A DNA stretch of 36,249 nt from Nostoc sp. TH1S01 (GTDB taxonomy: Bacteria; Cyanobacteriota; Cyanobacteriia; Cyanobacteriales; Nostocaceae). Positions 34,373 through 36,249 of the stretch are shown here, one piece after another (the first letter of the stretch is position 1; each line of letters starts with the position of its first letter). The notes beneath the pieces are model-generated. The model had not been told where the DNA came from and did no database searches. It was given only the letters and a program-made list of their open reading frames with translations. The position numbers and the translations under genes were made by a program. Location of the stretch: contig JAGKSW010000092.1 of NCBI GenBank assembly GCA_018993265.1, positions 1 through 36,249 of the forward strand. The letters are read 5' to 3'.

Positions 34373-34603
34373 AGAGGCTGTTTGAAAAGTCTAAATGATT
34401 ACTCACCGGGCGATTGGAAATCGCGGCTACACAGACGAAACCCCTCCGGGTTCGCCAGTTGCCTGTGGAGGGAAACCCTCCCGCAGCACTGGTCTCACCA
34501 CCTACGTGGGTTGGAAAATCTTGATTTTGTGTTAGTCCACGCAGGTGGACTTTGCTTGTGTAGTAGCGAATTCTATTCGCCCAATACTTGTCAAACATCC
34601 TCT
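34373..34603. mobile_element. Miniature inverted-repeat element, copy B
   Basis: Inverted ends AGAGGCTGTTTGAAAAGT and, reversed, AGAGGATGTTTGACAAGT agree at 16 of 18 positions over a 231-base element. The inside matches copy A (11276-11447) closely, but a 56-base GC-rich block (34441-34496, containing CGCCAGTTGCCTGTGGAGGG) is inserted between GACGAAA and ACCACCTACG. The hairpin AGTCCAC-GCAG-GTGGACT here replaces AGTCC-ACCTGCGC-GGACT of copy A. Open frames across it are not genes. Confidence 0.78.
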
Positions 34604-35169
34604 CACAGAAAATTGGTATGAGTGAAGTACATAATTTAGTTTTCCATGCTAGGTAGAGAGCCGATTCTCATTTTGAATTCTGCTGTATTTACAGCACTTT
34701 CCTTGTTTCGCATCACCAATTTCTAGGCAGTGCTTTGTTGATGAGATCCTCAAAATTGAAAATAAAATGCGATGCCTGATATTTAATTTTTTCTAACTTC
34801 TGAAATAGGCGATCGCCGCAGTTATCTGCTGTATCATCTATATCTTAAATATTGTAAAATTTAGTCATAGATATTAATGCACTACCTAAAGGATGATTGT
34901 ATGCAAAAAGCTGATATCTGCTGCAAAATAGATATTTTTATTGATAATGATTGCTACTATACTCTGTAAGTACTAACACAGAAGTCAAGAATGAATAACT
35001 TTGGGAGAATTAGAAACAACAAAAAGTTCCTAATTTTGGAACCCAAGATAAGATATCAAAATTAATCTGGCTGGCAATGGTCACAGCAAGGTCAATCAAT
35101 TCTTATTTAGTTAATGACTGGCATCAAAGTTTAGCTGTACACCCTCCTTAAGTCGAATTGAGCTAATTT
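34604..35169. other. Intergenic region upstream of the TPR gene
   Basis: No gene seen. GATAATGATTGCTACTATA (34943-34961) resembles a Fur box at about 13 of 19 positions, overlapping a TATACT -10-like hexamer at 34958, about 210 bases before the TPR start. One HIP1 site lies near 34810. These regulatory readings are weak. Confidence 0.3.
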
Positions 35170-35874
35170 ATGAAGCATAGACTCCTCACTGTTACAGCAT
35201 TAATGACAATAGCATGGTTCACGCCTTTAGGTAAAATCCAACCTGCAAAAGCGGCTCAAAGCTACGACGGGAACCTAAATCAGCTAAACGCCATTAATTC
35301 TAGTTCTCATCAAAACCCAATTGGACAACAATTATCTCTGATGCTGGTAATTGCAGGTAGTGGAGTATTTGGCTGGCTGGCTATTAGAAATAATAAATCG
35401 GTATTGAGCAAATTGTCTTTTCAGAAAACAAATTTAGACGAAACTGTCCTCGCAGAATATTCTATCTCCAAGGAGACAACTTTCAAAGAAGAACTGCACA
35501 ATACTACAGAAACTACAGATATTGCAACATATATAAAACGAGCTTATAGTCATTTCAAACAAGGGGATAGCCAAAAAGCAATTGAGGAGTTTAATCGTGC
35601 AATTGGGATAAATCCTCATAATGCTTATCTGTATGGAGAGAGAGCTAATTTTCGGCGAAAGAATCTTGGGGACAAACAAGGCGCAATTGATGACTATAGC
35701 AAAGCTATTGGTATCCATCCACAAAACGCTCTGTTCTATCTTTGGCGTAGTCAGACTTACAACGATCTAGGCGAGCAAAAAAAGGCTATGGAAGACTACA
35801 ATACAGCACTGCGTCTTGCTCCAGAAAATACTATGTATCACTCTTTTCATAGCACTTCCAACTTTCGAGATTAA
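35170..35874 (+). CDS. Exported TPR-repeat protein
   Basis: Protein of 234 residues. An N-terminal signal peptide (MKHRLLTVTALMTIAWFTPL, with likely cleavage after AKA near residue 29) or anchor is followed by a second hydrophobic stretch (LSLMLVIAGSGVFGWLAIR, about residues 56-75), so the protein is probably membrane-bound. From about residue 120 there are three TPR units: YIKRAYSHFKQGDSQKAIEE..., YLYGERANFRRKNLGDKQGA... and LFYLWRSQTYNDLGEQKKAM.... TPRs bind partner proteins; the partner is unknown. ATG at 35170 has a weak upstream TAAG site. It is isolated, with gaps of more than 300 bases on either side. Confidence 0.85.
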   Translation: MKHRLLTVTALMTIAWFTPLGKIQPAKAAQSYDGNLNQLNAINSSSHQNPIGQQLSLMLVIAGSGVFGWLAIRNNKSVLSKLSFQKTNLDETVLAEYSISKETTFKEELHNTTETTDIATYIKRAYSHFKQGDSQKAIEEFNRAIGINPHNAYLYGERANFRRKNLGDKQGAIDDYSKAIGIHPQNALFYLWRSQTYNDLGEQKKAMEDYNTALRLAPENTMYHSFHSTSNFRD

Positions 35875-36228
35875 TTATATTGATATTTGCTAAATAAATC
35901 CTATCAAGTTGCTGCCTCAAAGAGCGATCGCTCAGTAAGTAGAATTTTATTAATTATTAATAGTCAAAAATTTTTACAACCTAATGAATATGGTGTAAAC
36001 ACTCGTATCTAGTAGGATGAAATTGGAACTAGTACAACAAGGCAAAAGTAAAAAGTCAAAAGGAAAAAGAAAGAATATTATTGATACCACAAGCCTTTTA
36101 GCAATTCCAAATGGTCTGTTTATTTACGCCGACCTGTACTAGTGTAATTCAAATTACTGAAAAAACGACTGTCATATTCTGCGGAGATATCAAGCATTTT
36201 TCTGCCATCGCTTGAAATAATTTTCTCT
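35875..36228. other. Intergenic region after the TPR gene
   Basis: AT-rich, with one HIP1-like GCGATCGC near 35924 and a purine-rich tract at 36043-36076. No gene or RNA that I can support. Confidence 0.4.
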
Positions 36229-36249
36229 CAGGACTTACGCAACTGGCAC
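36229..36249. repeat. AGGACTTACGCA end at the window edge
   Basis: AGGACTTACGCA (36229-36240) matches the ends of the elements at 11451 and 15001. It probably opens an element that continues past the window. Confidence 0.45.

Noticed and set aside
34371-34621. Open frames on both strands across 34371-34621
   Set aside because: They coincide with miniature element copy B and translate its hairpins.

Overview
The window comes from a filamentous, probably heterocyst-forming cyanobacterium (Nostoc/Anabaena/Calothrix-type, order Nostocales). The evidence is the many HIP1 octamers (GCGATCGC), heptanucleotide tandem repeats in the gaps, cyanobacterial protein families (CGLD27, CYP110-type P450, CcaA-type carbonic anhydrase, CHASE2-Ser/Thr kinase, giant kinase/ATPase/histidine-kinase proteins, DUF4112, Nif11-like peptide), and small inverted-repeat elements. 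It looks like ordinary chromosome with loosely packed genes. I see no CRISPR array, prophage or rRNA.

Layout. 1-2.4 kb: 3' part of a CHASE2 Ser/Thr kinase, then debris of an ISAs1-type insertion sequence. 2.4-5.2 kb (minus): M50-like membrane metalloprotease, zinc-ribbon/FHA protein, 6-phosphogluconolactonase. 5.7-8.0 kb (minus): probable transcription unit rsfS - CGLD27 - class 3 asparaginase - initiator tRNA-Met - terminator. 8.4-11.0 kb (minus): WcaI-like glycosyltransferase and a CcaA-type carbonic anhydrase. 11.1-11.6 kb: two adjacent miniature inverted-repeat elements. 11.6-15 kb: small membrane protein, aldo/keto reductase, anion permease, with another miniature element between the last two. 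15.1-20.6 kb (minus): a 1819-residue Ser/Thr kinase-AAA-GAF-histidine kinase. 21-23.8 kb: divergent P450 and cation/proton antiporter. 24.2-28.1 kb: saccharopine-dehydrogenase-like reductase and a group of small genes (Nif11-like peptide, DUF4112 protein, unknown proteins, PD-(D/E)XK nuclease-like protein beside a STAND-like ATPase remnant). 28.5-31.7 kb (minus): aldehyde dehydrogenase followed by a ThDP enzyme of the acetolactate synthase family. I read this pair as the cyanobacterial TCA bypass (2-oxoglutarate to succinic semialdehyde to succinate). 32.3-34.1 kb: orphan ParA/MinD-like ATPase and a convergent membrane desaturase. 34.4-34.6 kb: second copy of the 11.3 kb miniature element. 35.2-35.9 kb: exported TPR protein.

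The gaps carry much of the less usual content: at least three families of small inverted-repeat elements, one of which differs between its copies by a flipped hairpin loop; a predicted three-way-junction repeat at 5.5 kb; and heptamer tandem repeats. The best candidates for something poorly described are the Nif11-like peptide / DUF4112 pair with its NPGWGPRRH tail and near-identical ribosome-site leaders, and the PD-(D/E)XK protein. I do not see a clear multi-gene defence or biosynthetic system. All identifications are by eye; no database search was run.
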